Assembly: GCA_003649085.1 (NCBI GenBank)
Contig: QMQV01000072.1
Coordinates: 1-7,252 of the forward strand
Direction of reading: 5' to 3'
DNA: 7,252 nt
Source: Thermoproteota archaeon
GTDB lineage: Archaea > Thermoproteota > Methanomethylicia > Methanomethylicales > B66-G16
Part shown: positions 1-5,198 of the stretch, piece by piece
Numbering within the stretch: position 1 is the first letter of the stretch
Layout: each line of letters begins with the position of its first letter
Made by a program: the position numbers and the translations under genes
Notes under the pieces: model-generated
Databases searched by the model: none
Told to the model about the DNA's origin: nothing
What the model saw: the letters and a program-made list of their open reading frames with translations, nothing else

Positions 1-84
1 AAAGCTATAAAAGCTGGCTTAGAGAACGATCGTGAGTCAGCATCTAAGTCTAATGAATGTAAAAAATGTGTCTTATTGAGCTGA
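1..84 (+). CDS. 3' end of an unidentified gene (C-terminal 27 residues, CKKC tail)
   Basis: The frame starting at base 1 is open from the window edge to a TGA at 82-84, while the other two plus frames stop within about 40 bases. It encodes a hydrophilic tail beginning KAIKAGLEND and ending NECKKCVLLS. The tail carries a Cys-Lys-Lys-Cys pair at fragment residues 20-23, of the kind that can bind zinc or an iron-sulfur cluster or form a disulfide. The rest of the protein lies left of the window, so the family cannot be named. The open frame is short enough to occur by chance, and the Cys pair is the only positive sign. No obvious terminator follows the stop. The nearest T-rich stretch on this strand is TTTTCTTTTATT at 279-290. 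Confidence 0.4.
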   Translation, partial: KAIKAGLENDRESASKSNECKKCVLLS

Positions 85-398
85 AGAACGATTTCTATAC
101 ATCTTCTATGGACCAACGCTTTCAAGCAAAACATCAGGTGAAACACGAGCCTATAGCCTTATTTACGTCATAAGATATGCCTAAGACGTGTATTAGATGA
201 GCCAAAGATTTTAAAAAGTCCGTGAAGGAAGGAGTATCGATGTAAAGCTTTTTCAACAAAAAGGAGGAGGGGAGGGGGTTTTCTTTTATTGCAGGAGGGG
301 GAGGCTGTTAAAAGTTCTCTCAGCAAATGTAATAAACCGCTCTTTGTTTAGCGACCAGCCACCGCCGAAGCAAGCCATTCCTGAGAGGGATTCCACAT
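85..398. other. gene-free stretch before the ferredoxin
   Basis: No frame here stays open long enough, with a credible start signal, to be called a gene. The longest short frames are a 21-codon ATG frame at 108-173 and a 20-codon TTG frame at 289-351. I found no tRNA T-arm, C/D-box pair or other recognisable RNA. What stands out is the purine tract at 263-304, listed separately. A/T boxes that could serve a ferredoxin promoter lie at 209-217 (TTTTAAAAA) and 308-314 (TTAAAAG), both uncertain. The distance from the first box would give a leader of roughly 160 bases containing the G-rich tracts. Confidence 0.5.
263..304 (+). repeat. two G-rich purine tracts separated by a T-rich stretch
   Basis: Bases 263-278 read GGAGGAGGGGAGGGGG and bases 294-304 read GGAGGGGGAGG, with TTTTCTTTTATT between them (279-290). 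The first tract has four G-runs separated by single A residues and could form a two-tetrad G-quadruplex in DNA or RNA. Both tracts contain GGAGG, which matches the anti-Shine-Dalgarno end of 16S rRNA, but no credible start codon sits at the right distance. A TTG at 289 follows the first tract but opens only 20 codons. The T-rich stretch could act as an archaeal oligo-T terminator for the gene on the left. Function is unknown. Confidence 0.6.
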
Positions 399-593
399 AT
401 GCCTGTTAAGCCATTCATAGATACCTCACGCTGTATTGGTTGTGCCATCTGCGTAAAGTCTTGCCCTAGACAGGTGTTTTCTCTATTATCTGGAGAGAAG
501 CCTGTCGTAAAGTATCCTGAGCGTTGCGATGGATGTGGTATCTGCGTTAAAAGCTGTATCGCTAAGGCGGTATCATTAATTGACATGAAGTGA
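399..593 (+). CDS. small 2[4Fe-4S] ferredoxin
   Basis: This 64-residue protein is an electron carrier of the bacterial-type dicluster ferredoxin family. The first cluster motif is C12-x2-C15-x2-C18-x3-C22 followed by Pro23. The second is C43-x2-C46-x2-C49-x3-C53, where Ile54 replaces the usual proline. All eight cysteines are present, so two [4Fe-4S] clusters are expected, each built from three cysteines of one motif and the last of the other. The length is typical for a free-standing cytoplasmic ferredoxin. The ATG at 399 is preceded by a modest purine-rich site, GAGAGGGA at 383-390, 8 bases away. The gene ends exactly where the convergent thioredoxin reductase ends, so the two are neighbours but not co-transcribed. 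It could also be a detached ferredoxin subunit of an oxidoreductase, since such subunits look the same. Redox partners cannot be read from the sequence. Confidence 0.93.
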   Translation: MPVKPFIDTSRCIGCAICVKSCPRQVFSLLSGEKPVVKYPERCDGCGICVKSCIAKAVSLIDMK

Positions 594-1538
594 TCACGTG
601 TGATGTGCTTTAACCCGCTGTATTCTATTATATGCGCTATTAGCTGCTAAAGCTCCTTGACCGACAGCCACCGCTGCTTGTTTAAAAACTCCCGTAATGT
701 CTCCAGCAGCATAAACTCCAGGTATGCTAGTCTCCATGGTGTTTAAGTCTACCTTAACATAACCTTCTTCGGTTAACGCTAGCCCAAGTTTCTTGGCTAA
801 TTCATTGTTTGGCTCTTCGCCAATAGCTATGAAAACGCCATCTACATCTACGCTCCTTACTTCACCTGTATTGATATCAGCCACTTTAACGCCATAGACT
901 TTCTCCTCGCCGACTATTTCCTTCACGACGGTATTCCATAGAACTTCAACGTTATTCTTGTTGAATAAAGCTTTTTGAAGCGCTTCTTCTGCTCTTAAAG
1001 CATTTCTCCTATGAATTAGGTAAACTTTTGATGCTAAGCTACTAAGATATATCGCTTCGCTGACAGCAGTGTTTCCTCCACCAACTACAGCCACTTTCCT
1101 TCCTCTAAATAAGGGGCCATCGCAAACAGCGCAGTAGCTAACTCCTCTGCCTCGAAATTCCTCCTCTCCTTTAACACCAAGCTTTTTCCTACGAGTCCCC
1201 GTCGCTAAAATTACCGCATAACACTCATATTCCCCTTCATCAGTTTTAACCAAAAACCTACCATCCTCAAGCCGAACAACATCCCTAACTGGCTCACCTT
1301 CCCTAACTTCAACGCCGTTCTTAACAGCCTGTTCAACAAGCCTATTTGCAAATTCAAAACCAGATATCCCGCTTGGAAAACCAGGGTAGTTTTCAATCAA
1401 CGCGTTTTCAGCGATTAACCCTCCCGCCTTCAGCGCCTCTAAGATAATAACCTTGAGACCAGCTCTAGCAGCGTAGATCCCTGCCGTCAAGCCAGCTGGT
1501 CCGGCTCCGATGACAACTAAGTCGACAAACAAAGTCAA
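594..1538 (-). CDS. trxB: thioredoxin reductase (FAD-dependent, NAD(P)H-type)
   Basis: This cytoplasmic flavoenzyme is expected to pass electrons from NAD(P)H through FAD and a redox-active disulfide to thioredoxin-like proteins. In the 314-residue reading, the FAD-binding Rossmann motif GAGPAG is at 11-16. The active-site pair is C136-A-V-C139 followed by DG, and the second nucleotide-binding motif GGGNTA is at 153-158. HRRxxxR is at 176-182 and the C-terminal FAD motif GD is at 279-280. Length and domain order (FAD, NAD(P)H insert, FAD) are normal for the low-molecular-weight family. The HRRxxxR motif, which contacts the NADPH 2'-phosphate in E. coli TrxB, argues against the ferredoxin-dependent variants that have lost it. 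The annotated start is a TTG. A second TTG two codons inside (1530-1532) lies better spaced from the GGGG at 1541-1544, so the protein may be 312 residues. It is divergent from the methyltransferase. Confidence 0.93.
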   Translation of the reverse strand: MTLFVDLVVIGAGPAGLTAGIYAARAGLKVIILEALKAGGLIAENALIENYPGFPSGISGFEFANRLVEQAVKNGVEVREGEPVRDVVRLEDGRFLVKTDEGEYECYAVILATGTRRKKLGVKGEEEFRGRGVSYCAVCDGPLFRGRKVAVVGGGNTAVSEAIYLSSLASKVYLIHRRNALRAEEALQKALFNKNNVEVLWNTVVKEIVGEEKVYGVKVADINTGEVRSVDVDGVFIAIGEEPNNELAKKLGLALTEEGYVKVDLNTMETSIPGVYAAGDITGVFKQAAVAVGQGALAANSAYNRIQRVKAHHT

Positions 1539-1540
1539 TA

Positions 1541-1545
1541 CCCCT
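1541..1545 (-). promoter_or_regulatory. ribosome-binding site deciding the trxB start
   Basis: On the minus strand the bases AGGGG lie 2 bases before the first TTG (1536-1538) and 8 bases before the second in-frame TTG (1530-1532). The usual spacing favours the second TTG. Possible TATA-like boxes on the minus strand are the complements of 1551-1560 (AAAATAAAAG) and 1574-1583 (GTTAATAAGG). The latter would give a short leader that includes this site. No protein-level evidence separates the two starts. Confidence 0.4.
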
Positions 1546-1619
1546 TTTGCCTTTTATTTTGAAGTCTCAATGACCTTATTAACATCTAGGTATTAAGCCT
1601 TATGAAGCTTCTTCAACAG

Positions 1620-1628
1620 TTTTATAAG
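1620..1628 (+). promoter_or_regulatory. TATA box candidate for the methyltransferase
   Basis: TTTTATAAG is a good match to archaeal TATA boxes. Counting about 26 bases from its centre puts transcription start near 1650. That would give a leader of about 24 bases with AGGTGGGG (1654-1661) inside it and ATG at 1674. This arrangement supports the internal ATG as the true methyltransferase start. If translation instead began at 1602, this box would lie within the coding sequence. Confidence 0.45.
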
Positions 1629-1673
1629 AAGACTTGTGAAGCTGCCCATCTAAAGGTGGGGCGAAGTTCTGAA

Positions 1674-2330
1674 ATGAGTTGGCAGCCTTTTGATGAATAT
1701 GCTGAACAATATGATTCCTGGTATTCTGAGAAACGGGAGGTTTTGGAAAGCGAGATCAAAGTTATTAGGGCATTTAACCTCAAGGGTTTTGGAATCGACG
1801 TTGGTGTTGGAAGCGGCATTTTCGTTGAGGCTTCTAGAGCATACGTGGGAATAGACCCCGCTTTAAACATGTTAAAAATAGCTAAAAGAAGGGGGATTGA
1901 AGTTATTAGAGCTGTCGGCGAGCATCTGCCGTTTAAGGATAGCACCTTTGACTACGCCATAATGGTGACGGTTTTAAGCTTCTTGGAAAACCCTGTTAAA
2001 ACGCTAATGGAGGTAGGTAGAGTCTTAGTTGATGGCGGAGTTTTCGTGTTGTGTGATGTGCCAAAAGATTCCGAATGGGGAAAGCTATACGAGAAGAAGA
2101 AAGCTGAAGGGCATAGATTCTACAAATACGCTAAGTTCTACACATTAGATGAGATGAGGTCAATGCTGATTTCTAACAACTTCATCGTTGAGGAGATAAA
2201 GTCCACGTTAAGTAACCCACCATATTCACAAATGGTTGTAGAGGAGCCTGTAAACGGCTTTAGCGGGCAAGGCTTTGTCTGCATCAAAGCCAGAAAGAAT
2301 CCAGGTTCATCTAAGGCTATCCCATCCTAA
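1674..2330 (+). CDS. class I SAM-dependent methyltransferase, substrate unknown
   Basis: The protein transfers a methyl group from S-adenosylmethionine; the acceptor cannot be read from the sequence. Numbered from the preferred ATG (218 residues), it opens with MSWQPFDEYAEQYDSWY, a usual beginning for Methyltransf_11-type proteins. Motif I is GIDVGVGSG at 40-48. The acidic residue expected to bind the ribose hydroxyls is in VGIDPA at 58-63, and GEHLPF at 82-87 matches the region contacting the adenine. DYAIMVTVLSFLENP at 93-107 is the motif IV region. An upstream ATG at 1602 adds 24 residues that do not look like the fold. The ATG at 1674 has AGGTGGGG 12 bases upstream, a slightly long gap, and a TATA box at 1620-1628. 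The last 24 bases overlap the end of the opposing DUF2330 gene. Small-molecule, lipid and protein acceptors are all possible. Confidence 0.9.
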   Translation: MSWQPFDEYAEQYDSWYSEKREVLESEIKVIRAFNLKGFGIDVGVGSGIFVEASRAYVGIDPALNMLKIAKRRGIEVIRAVGEHLPFKDSTFDYAIMVTVLSFLENPVKTLMEVGRVLVDGGVFVLCDVPKDSEWGKLYEKKKAEGHRFYKYAKFYTLDEMRSMLISNNFIVEEIKSTLSNPPYSQMVVEEPVNGFSGQGFVCIKARKNPGSSKAIPS

Positions 2331-3695
2331 GCCAAGCAAAATTAAGCATACGATCTCTGGAATAAACATCATTAAGCCTATCAACGCGAGGCTCCAGGTA
2401 ACCGAGAGCAAGCTTTCGATAGGGAGCAGTTTGTAAGGCGTAAACGCATAGATAGCTAAGCTTAGGAAGCTAAGTGAGCCAATTAAACAACTAGCCACTC
2501 CCAAGATGCCGCCTTTCTTGCTATTGTAAATGAGCAATAAAGCCGCTGAAAACAACGCTAAAACCGCTACACACAAGTCAACTCCCGTTAAAAGCGATAA
2601 AAGCACCTCAAGGGACATGAGCAAAACACCTTCTAAGATGAGCTTAATAGCTTGTAATGTTGCTAACGCGGTAGCCGCGCCTATTAAAATGAGCAATAAT
2701 GTCGCGACGAAAACTTTCCTATCGCGTGTTCCGCGAAATCTGCCAAGCTTAACATCTTTAACAGATAAGTAAGTTGAGATAACTAAACCAGCGAAAAGTG
2801 GAAGCGCTAAATAGGTAAACTTCAGTGCCTCAGAGACAGCCTTAGGTTGAACTTCTAAGTCATCTGCGTAAGCAATGCTACCCGAAAACTTCAGAAGAGT
2901 AACCCAGCCATCGCCACCTATAAGATCAGCAATCCTATGATCGACAGCTTTTAGCTGTTCATGAGACAGCTTAACTTGCTGGTACACTTTAAAGCCTTTA
3001 ACTTCACTTAATTCAATACGGCTCTTGGTCACCACGAATAGGTTAACGCTCATCCACCCAGAATACCCTATTGAAGAAATCTTCATCGGATAGTAAATCA
3101 AGGAGCTATTAAACACATAGACTAAAGGAGACACGGTCCTAACTTCATAGAACGGCACTTCAACACGATCTACCACAAAGAAGTTATACCCCTTATCAAC
3201 GTATTCCTGCACAATATACTCTAAGTCGCTTAAATCAAGTGATAGTGCAAAATTATTTTTAGCAGCGTATTGGTTAAGCCACTTGATAAAGCTTGATGCG
3301 TTATCCACCTTTAATACATACACGTCGTGTGGTCCAATACGCTTATGTAAAACAATGTTCGCAACAGCAGCGTACTCTTTGTAAGTAGACTTTGATAACA
3401 CGTAGCTTGCTAATCTACTAAAAGACCTCCAATCACCTTTCTCAACTTCGGGCATAGAAGGCAAAGGTAGGATCTCTAACGCTGACACACTGCCATTACC
3501 TTCGCCGCTCACATGTAAGTCGTTACTTAAAATTAACACTTCAACACCGCCATTCCAGGCCACTATAGCCACTTGACCAGTTTCTTCAATAGAGTATGGG
3601 CCGAATGGAATGACACCTTTATCGGCAAAACAGCTACATGTCAACATTATAGAAGCTAAGACTAAGACTAATAGGATGTGCTTAAGCGGCGTCAT
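2307..3695 (-). CDS. DUF2330 family secreted/membrane protein with polytopic C-terminus
   Basis: I recognise the DUF2330 pattern; the family has no established function. Residues 1-24 form a signal peptide with a hydrophobic core and a likely cleavage after CFA, leaving DKGVIP. A lipobox-like reading around C20-C22 is weaker. The conserved region includes IEETGQVAIVAWNGGVEVLILS at 36-57, LEILPLP at 73-79, GPHDVYVLKV at 121-130, and YYPMKIS at 201-207. This part should face the cell exterior. From about 293 to 458 come five or six hydrophobic segments (about 293-312, 328-350, 357-371, 373-390, 396-418, 430-457), so the C-terminus is a multispanning membrane domain. The start ATG has GGGGT 7 bases upstream on the minus strand. 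The gene is convergent with and overlaps the methyltransferase by 24 bp, and is divergent from the small helical protein. Total length is 462 residues. Confidence 0.85.
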   Translation of the reverse strand: MTPLKHILLVLVLASIMLTCSCFADKGVIPFGPYSIEETGQVAIVAWNGGVEVLILSNDLHVSGEGNGSVSALEILPLPSMPEVEKGDWRSFSRLASYVLSKSTYKEYAAVANIVLHKRIGPHDVYVLKVDNASSFIKWLNQYAAKNNFALSLDLSDLEYIVQEYVDKGYNFFVVDRVEVPFYEVRTVSPLVYVFNSSLIYYPMKISSIGYSGWMSVNLFVVTKSRIELSEVKGFKVYQQVKLSHEQLKAVDHRIADLIGGDGWVTLLKFSGSIAYADDLEVQPKAVSEALKFTYLALPLFAGLVISTYLSVKDVKLGRFRGTRDRKVFVATLLLILIGAATALATLQAIKLILEGVLLMSLEVLLSLLTGVDLCVAVLALFSAALLLIYNSKKGGILGVASCLIGSLSFLSLAIYAFTPYKLLPIESLLSVTWSLALIGLMMFIPEIVCLILLGLGWDSLR

Positions 3696-3730
3696 GTTGA
3701 AACCCCAAGTGCTTAGCCATATAGCATAAT

Positions 3731-3742
3731 AAGCCTTAAACG
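3731..3742. promoter_or_regulatory. candidate promoter box in the divergent DUF2330/small-protein spacer
   Basis: The 100-base spacer between the two divergent genes holds an A/T box readable in both directions: CTTAAACG on the plus strand and CGTTTAAGG on the minus strand. About 26 bases downstream would place transcription starts near 3711 for the minus-strand gene (leader about 15 bases) and near 3764 for the plus-strand gene (leader about 31 bases). Both leaders would contain the visible ribosome-binding sites. CATAATAAG at 3724-3732 is an alternative box for the minus strand. This rests on pattern and spacing only. Confidence 0.3.
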
Positions 3743-3795
3743 CTATAGAAGTTAACTCTAGAGCTTAGAACACGAGAAAACTTGAGGTGTGAGAA

Positions 3796-4029
3796 ATGCC
3801 GGTTAGGGAGGACAAGCGCATCTATAGACAGCTCAAAGGTATTCGCAAAGAGCTTAAATTACAAGCTAAGAAAATAGAAAACGAGCTATCAAAAGCCGAT
3901 TTAACCAAGCTAGATGTCTTTAAGCTAAAAGAGTTTGAAGAGGAAACAGATAAGCTTGTAAAAACCAAGACAAGGCTTAGAAAAAGGTTTCAACAGTTAA
4001 CTGGTGGGAAGGGACCATATAGCCTTTAA
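3796..4029 (+). CDS. small highly charged helical protein, function unknown
   Basis: I do not recognise this 77-residue protein. It is rich in Lys, Arg and Glu, has no cysteine, and has no proline between residue 2 and residue 74. This predicts one long helix or a helical hairpin from about residue 5 to 69. Hydrophobic positions (I9, L13, I16, L20, L22 and again L42, L44, F47, L54) recur at heptad-like intervals, which suggests a coiled coil or oligomer. There is no signal peptide or membrane segment, so it is probably cytoplasmic, and the strong positive charge could suit nucleic acid or ribosome binding. The ATG has a good GAGGTG site at 3784-3789, 6 bases upstream, which is the main support that this is a real gene. 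It stands alone, with decayed sequence downstream. Confidence 0.7.
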   Translation: MPVREDKRIYRQLKGIRKELKLQAKKIENELSKADLTKLDVFKLKEFEEETDKLVKTKTRLRKRFQQLTGGKGPYSL

Positions 4030-4089
4030 AGGCTCATAATTGAAGTCAGTCATCATCAATCAGCGCTGCAATGGCTACTCATCGCCTAG

Positions 4090-4694
4090 AAACTACAGTA
4101 TCAAGCAGCTTTAATAGCTTTGTGGGGGGCTAAAGGTTACTTACTGCTGACAAAACTTTACAGGCAAAGCCATGTCGAAGCGCTAAAACACAAAAGCTTG
4201 CGATTGAAATTCTTAAGATCTTGGAGGAAAGTCACCATCAAGGACCTATGGGCGCGTTAATAAACGTGGCTTTAAGGTAGGTCCTTTAGAAGACAAGGTT
4301 ATCAAAAAAGCATCGGAGAAGTAAGATCTGCTCTCGTCGAGTCGAGAATTGAATTTGTATTATAGAAAATTTTTGAAGACCTAATGTGTGCAATGACTTA
4401 TAGCTTAAGAAAAGGCAATGGTCTCGTAGCGGTTAACGCGACGTTTATCAATGAACAAGGCTTTAAAGGTCATGAATAAGGTTATGGAAGCTGGCTATAC
4501 CGCAGCCCTTGGTAAAGTTAGCTTATGGAGACGAGATGTCGGCTAGTCTTCTAGTTCTTAGGGAAAAAGCGGGCATAGCGATGGTGGATGACATAAATCC
4601 TGTAGTCACGGTGGAGGAAGCAGGTATAAAGCTGAGAGCTCAGCTATTGAAGAGTCCTCCAAAAAGGGGCTTGAGCCTATATCAGAGTATGTGA
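4090..4694 (+). pseudogene. possible decayed gene with shifting reading frames
   Basis: No single frame covers this stretch, but open segments follow one another in changing plus-strand frames. A 56-codon segment runs 4090-4257. Another runs 4134-4277 and contains KLAIEILKILEESHHQGP. A third ends at 4322-4324 with RGFKVGPLEDKVIKKASEK. A fourth runs 4276-4476, interrupted by one TAG at 4363-4365, and includes RKGNGLVAVNATFINEQGF. A fifth ends at 4544 (MNKALKVMNKVMEAGY), and the last runs 4476-4694. Several read like ordinary protein, with amphipathic helices and charged loops, and they join roughly at their overlaps. That is what a gene broken by several indels would leave. I cannot name the parent family, and open runs of about 50 codons also arise by chance at this base composition. 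Sequencing or assembly errors are an alternative. Confidence 0.35.
4509..4694 (+). CDS. short open frame, possibly the 3' remnant of the decayed gene
   Basis: The open frame spans 4476-4694. A TTG at 4509 has no ribosome-binding site. An internal ATG at 4536 has a weak GGAGA 4 bases upstream and would give a 52-residue protein starting MSASLLVLREKAGIAMVDD and ending with SLYQSM. The sequence is soluble-looking, with hydrophobic and charged positions mixed as in a real fold, and shows no recognised motif. I think it more likely to be the tail of the broken gene to its left than an independent gene, but expression as a small protein is not excluded. It ends 10 bases before the convergent ferritin-like gene. 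Confidence 0.25.
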   Translation: MVKLAYGDEMSASLLVLREKAGIAMVDDINPVVTVEEAGIKLRAQLLKSPPKRGLSLYQSM

Positions 4695-4704
4695 AGTAAC
4701 ATTC

Positions 4705-5184
4705 TCACATCCTAAGCTTGTGCAAAACCTCCCTCCATACGCTACTCTCCTTTCTTTCAAGTAATATGCCTATAACCTCCTTAAACCACCTATGATGTCT
4801 CCTTTCCTCCTCAACTTGCAAGTTAAGCATTTGTTCAAGGCTTTTAAGTAGCTTAACTTCACCTTTCATACGCATCTTAGCCCTAATACTTTCCAACGCT
4901 TTCATAGCTTGATCCTCAACTTTAATGTGCTTCTCCAATGCTTCCGAAACGCGCTTCTTATCTTCTTCGTCAACTTCTCTGATCTCGCCTCTCAATATGT
5001 CAATTAAGACTTGTTGTAGTAAGATGTGTTTTTCAGAATCGTGGATTAAAGACCCTGTTATGAACTTGACAACATTGTTGTCGCTCTCTTCATAAAGCTT
5101 AGTAAGCTCTTCAATATTCTGTTTCTCAGCCATTATCATGTTATTTAACAGCGCTATAAGCTCGAGAACGTCTAAGCTCTCCAT
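4705..5184 (-). CDS. ferritin-like (rubrerythrin-type) four-helix protein
   Basis: This 159-residue, almost entirely helical protein fits the ferritin-like fold, whose members bind two metal ions (usually iron) between four helices. Helix 1 (about 5-32) carries E20 in AEKQNIEEL. Helix 2 (about 36-65) carries D49-S-E51-K-H53. Helix 3 (about 74-104) carries E90 in KVEDQAM. Helix 4 (about 108-142) carries E127-R-R-H130 followed by H131. Helix 4 shows the classic ExxH. In helix 2, Ser50 sits where the Glu of ExxH is expected, so D49 or E51 would have to substitute. There is no rubredoxin domain or other cysteine motif, so it is not a full rubrerythrin. The ATG has GGTGA 9 bases upstream, just after the stop of the CBS gene. 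The 14-base gap implies one transcript with that gene. A role in iron handling or peroxide defence is inference. Confidence 0.75.
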   Translation of the reverse strand: MESLDVLELIALLNNMIMAEKQNIEELTKLYEESDNNVVKFITGSLIHDSEKHILLQQVLIDILRGEIREVDEEDKKRVSEALEKHIKVEDQAMKALESIRAKMRMKGEVKLLKSLEQMLNLQVEEERRHHRWFKEVIGILLERKESSVWREVLHKLRM

Positions 5185-5198
5185 GACTGGGCATCACC

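Noticed and set aside
289..351. 20-codon TTG frame downstream of the first G-rich tract
   Set aside because: Spacing to the GGAGG element is acceptable, but the frame is too short, starts with a weak codon and has no distinctive content.
320..586. 88-codon minus-strand open frame antisense to the ferredoxin
   Set aside because: It mirrors the ferredoxin reading frame, whose eight cysteines are clearly under selection, and its translation shows no family features.
1211..1396. 61-codon minus-strand frame inside thioredoxin reductase
   Set aside because: Out-of-frame shadow of a well-supported enzyme.
1622..1945. 107-codon minus-strand frame opposite the methyltransferase
   Set aside because: It covers the conserved SAM-binding motifs read on the other strand and has no start signal.
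2530..2772. 80-codon plus-strand frame within the DUF2330 gene
   Set aside because: Low-complexity Ser/Thr/Lys/Asn translation produced by the antisense of hydrophobic membrane segments.
4045..4088. Possible minus-strand C/D-box RNA (GCGATGA, CTGA, TGATGA, CTGA)
   Set aside because: The first box is imperfect, and the second guide space between TGATGA and CTGA is almost nil, so the box layout does not fit a functional guide RNA.
85..4700. CRISPR array, tRNA gene or insertion-sequence ends in the gene-free stretches
   Set aside because: I saw no regularly spaced direct repeats, no T-arm consensus and no terminal inverted repeats in 85-398 or 4030-4700.
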